Source of the DNA: Saprospiraceae bacterium
Lineage (GTDB): Bacteria; Bacteroidota; Bacteroidia; Chitinophagales; Saprospiraceae
DNA: 8,069 bases
Direction of reading: 5' to 3'
Assembly (NCBI GenBank): GCA_014379065.1
Contig: JACMMM010000758.1
Coordinates: forward strand, 1 to 8,069
Shown here: positions 7,081 to 8,069 of the stretch, piece after piece
Layout: every line of letters starts with the position of its first letter
How positions within the stretch are numbered: the stretch's first letter is position 1
Position numbers and translations under genes: made by a program
Notes under the pieces: generated by a model
Database searches by the model: none
Told to the model about the DNA's origin: nothing
The model's input: only the letters and a program-made list of their open reading frames with translations

Positions 7081-7161
7081 ATGCAGCAAGACCTTTTGCG
7101 TGTCGACCGCAGCATCGTCACCGTTGGCTCGTTGCGCTCGAATTGCTCCGATTACGTCTAG
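7081..7161 (+). pseudogene. Remnant of small protein paired with nucleotidyltransferase (N-terminal part)
   Basis: ATG 7081 opens 26 codons reading MQQDLLRVDRSIVTVGSLRS and then NCSDYV before TAG at 7159. From memory, this resembles the N-terminus of a family of small proteins of roughly 80-100 residues encoded directly upstream of MNT/AbiEii-like nucleotidyltransferases in Bacteroidota and others (pattern: DKSIVTVGSL, an acidic stretch, then YW-SKTPEERL). The expected SKTPEERL middle is missing. In another frame, 7164-7217 reads NYVNTSTRLQRFYTVAEL, which resembles the usual end of that same family, suggesting internal deletion plus frameshift. A short functional peptide is possible but unlikely. 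The promoter element at 7039 supports this start. Confidence 0.5.
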
Positions 7162-7167
7162 CCAATT

Positions 7168-7271
7168 ATGTTAATACTTCCACCCGACTTCAACGATTTT
7201 ATACAGTTGCTGAACTGAGTTGCAGGCCAAAAGATTTGGCTTATTTGGACTCTCTTCCTGAGGAAGAATGA
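7168..7271 (+). pseudogene. Remnant of a nucleotidyltransferase gene (ends only, middle deleted)
   Basis: ATG 7168 opens MLILPPDFNDFIQLLN and stops at TGA 7216. The next frame immediately continues from 7218 as SCRPKDLAYLDSLPEEE, ending at TGA 7269. From memory, the first piece matches the very start of MNT/DUF6036-type nucleotidyltransferases (LPPDFKEFLKLLN, normally followed by a GGYAV catalytic region), and the second matches their C-terminal GRPKDLADLE-like tail. Everything between, including the GS-x-DxD catalytic core of such enzymes, is gone. It would therefore be the scar of a large internal deletion in a two-gene toxin-antitoxin-like module. One caution is that 7164-7217 read in the other frame resembles the end of the upstream partner, so one of the two matches may be chance. 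No active product is expected. Confidence 0.55.
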
Positions 7272-7306
7272 GTGCCCAAATCGCTTAAAATTCCCCTTTC
7301 AGTTCG

Positions 7307-7314
7307 TACCTTCG
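7307..7314 (+). promoter_or_regulatory. Candidate -7 promoter element (TACCTTCG)
   Basis: TACCTTCG differs at one base from the Bacteroidota TAnnTTTG consensus. Its context (TTCGTACCTTCGCGCA) closely parallels the better element at 7039 (TTCGTACCTTTGCGCA). It predicts a start near 7321 and a leader of about 40 bases before ATG 7362. No clear -33 element was found. Confidence 0.42.
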
Positions 7315-7361
7315 CGCACGTTTTCCCCTAATTGGAAACTATCTGTTTCACGCCTCGTACC

Positions 7362-7700
7362 ATGAAATTGAGTTTTGCCACCCTAATTTTCATCATTGGC
7401 TTTTTTCTTACCCTAATGGGTTTGTTGTTCAAGCTGGAAAGCTGGCCGAATGCCTCAGTAATGCTGGTTTTGGGCATGCCTTTAGGGTTTGTCGGCCTCG
7501 TCTTGATCGTTCTCAATGCGATGAAGACGAAGCCCAACATATTTTTAATCATTGGCTTTTTTCTCACCCTAATGGGTTTTTTGTTCAAGCTGAAAAGCTA
7601 CCCGAATGTCTCAGAAATGCTGATGTTGGGTATGCTTTTAGGGTTTGTCGGCTTCGTCTTGGCCGTTCTCAATGCGATGAAAAAGCACTCCCGCCTATAA
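7362..7700 (+). CDS. Small GldL-like membrane protein with internal duplication
   Basis: This is a 112-residue, very hydrophobic protein with four predicted membrane helices in two homologous halves. Each half reads IIGFFLTLMG(L/F)LFKL, then (S)(W/Y)PN, ML-LGM and LGFVG-VL--VLNAMK. The FKL-x2-WPNA-x2-ML-x-LGM pattern resembles the two N-terminal helices of GldL, the inner-membrane motor subunit of the type IX secretion/gliding machinery, and small GldL-related proteins are common in Bacteroidota. The long cytoplasmic coiled region of true GldL is absent, and I see no acidic residue in the second helix of either half where GldL carries a conserved glutamate, so motor function is not supported. 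ATG 7362 was chosen over TTG 7332 because it fits the membrane-helix N-terminus and the promoter element at 7307. The gene stands alone 65 bp upstream of gyrA. Function unknown. Confidence 0.75.
   Translation: MKLSFATLIFIIGFFLTLMGLLFKLESWPNASVMLVLGMPLGFVGLVLIVLNAMKTKPNIFLIIGFFLTLMGFLFKLKSYPNVSEMLMLGMLLGFVGFVLAVLNAMKKHSRL
7392..7526 (+). repeat. Direct repeat copy 1 of the duplicated membrane unit
   Basis: First copy of a 135-bp unit repeated at 7548-7682 with a 156-bp period (52 codons). A hand comparison finds about 14 differences between the two copies, so they are roughly 90% identical at DNA level. This points to a fairly recent in-frame tandem duplication. Confidence 0.9.
7548..7682 (+). 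repeat. Direct repeat copy 2 of the duplicated membrane unit
   Basis: Second copy of the unit at 7392-7526, in the same frame. The differences change, for example, LESWPNAS to LKSYPNVS and LIVLNAM to LAVLNAM, and all of them keep the hydrophobic helix pattern. A 21-base linker encoding TKPNIFL separates the copies. Confidence 0.9.
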
Positions 7701-7765
7701 TCATATGCCAATTCATGGTCTATCGCATCACAACACAAAAACATCATTCCGCATAAGATTCGCAC

Positions 7766-8069
7766 ATGCCAGATTCGAGAATTATTTCCATCAACATTGA
7801 AGACGAACTCAAAGTCGCATACATTGACTATTCAATGTCCGTCATCGTCAGCCGCGCACTTCCTGATGTGCGCGATGGCCTGAAACCCGTTCACCGCCGC
7901 GTCCTGTATGGGATGCTTGACTTGGGACTTGGCTACAACAAACCCTACAAGAAATCCGCCCGTATCGTCGGTGAAGTATTGGGTAAGTATCACCCGCACG
8001 GCGACTCTTCTATATATGGAACCATCGTCCGCATGGTTCAGGACTTTAGCTTCCGCTATCCGCTGTGCA
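7766..8069 (+). CDS. gyrA: DNA gyrase subunit A, 5' end (runs off window)
   Basis: The N-terminal 101 codons of the type II topoisomerase A subunit, the DNA-breaking and rejoining subunit of gyrase. ATG 7766 starts MPDSRIISINIEDELKVAY, followed by the invariant YSMSVIVSRALPDVRDGLKP, VHRRVLYGM, KKSARIVGEVLGKYHPHGDS and TIVRMVQDF. VSRALPDVRDGLKPVHRR distinguishes it from ParC of this phylum. The catalytic tyrosine lies beyond the window. In the quinolone-resistance region, Ser81 matches E. coli Ser83, but residue 85 (GGA at 8018) is Gly where E. coli Asp87 is expected. MVQ replaces the usual MAQ, and RYPLC followed by an A-initial codon replaces the usual RYPLVDGQ. The predicted protein is otherwise intact. 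No promoter was recognised in the 65 bp upstream. Confidence 0.96.
   Translation, partial: MPDSRIISINIEDELKVAYIDYSMSVIVSRALPDVRDGLKPVHRRVLYGMLDLGLGYNKPYKKSARIVGEVLGKYHPHGDSSIYGTIVRMVQDFSFRYPLC

Noticed and set aside
6980..7174. A 64-codon frame from a TTG start ahead of the gene remnants
   Set aside because: No family resemblance or upstream start signal, and it runs across the promoter element at 7039 and the better-supported frame at 7081.
7362..7700. Calling the small membrane protein gldL itself
   Set aside because: It lacks the long cytoplasmic region and the other gld genes, and it is an internal duplication; only the helix motif is shared.

Overview
The window looks like chromosomal DNA from a member of the Bacteroidota, possibly the Saprospiria or Chitinophagia. 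This is inferred from two TonB-dependent outer-membrane receptors, one with the carboxypeptidase-regulatory-like N-terminal domain typical of the phylum. Other pointers are a DEDDh exonuclease/UvrC-N fusion, a small GldL-like membrane protein, TAnnTTTG-type promoter elements, and the lack of clear Shine-Dalgarno sequences before most genes. The genus cannot be determined from this sequence.

Layout. Positions 1-2435 (+ strand) hold a peroxiredoxin-like thiol protein whose end overlaps the start of a BtuB/CirA-type TonB-dependent receptor. Converging on it, positions 2480-6343 (- strand) hold a second, larger TonB-dependent receptor followed by a DEDDh exonuclease fused to a UvrC-like GIY-YIG/four-cysteine region. 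These two are separated by a hairpin-forming array of 7-bp repeats. Positions 6392-6425 carry a near-perfect 34-bp palindrome in the gap between the second receptor and the divergent + strand gene. Positions 6485-6961 (+) encode a PPC/DUF296-domain protein with a lipoprotein signal, which is unusual. Positions 7081-7271 hold what I read as the decayed remains of a two-gene nucleotidyltransferase module, still preceded by a good Bacteroidota promoter element. Positions 7362-7700 encode a small four-helix membrane protein made of two recently duplicated GldL-like units. From 7766 to the window edge is the 5' end of gyrA, with Gly instead of the usual Asp at the quinolone-resistance position equivalent to E. 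coli 87.

How it works together. There is no obvious single pathway. The peroxiredoxin/receptor pair probably forms one transcription unit, and the second receptor and exonuclease may be co-transcribed through the hairpin. I see no convincing complete novel defence or mobile system. The best leads are the heptamer repeats (one inside a coding region), the 34-bp palindrome, the gene remnants at 7081-7271, the lipoprotein PPC protein, the duplicated GldL-like protein and the altered gyrA sequence.
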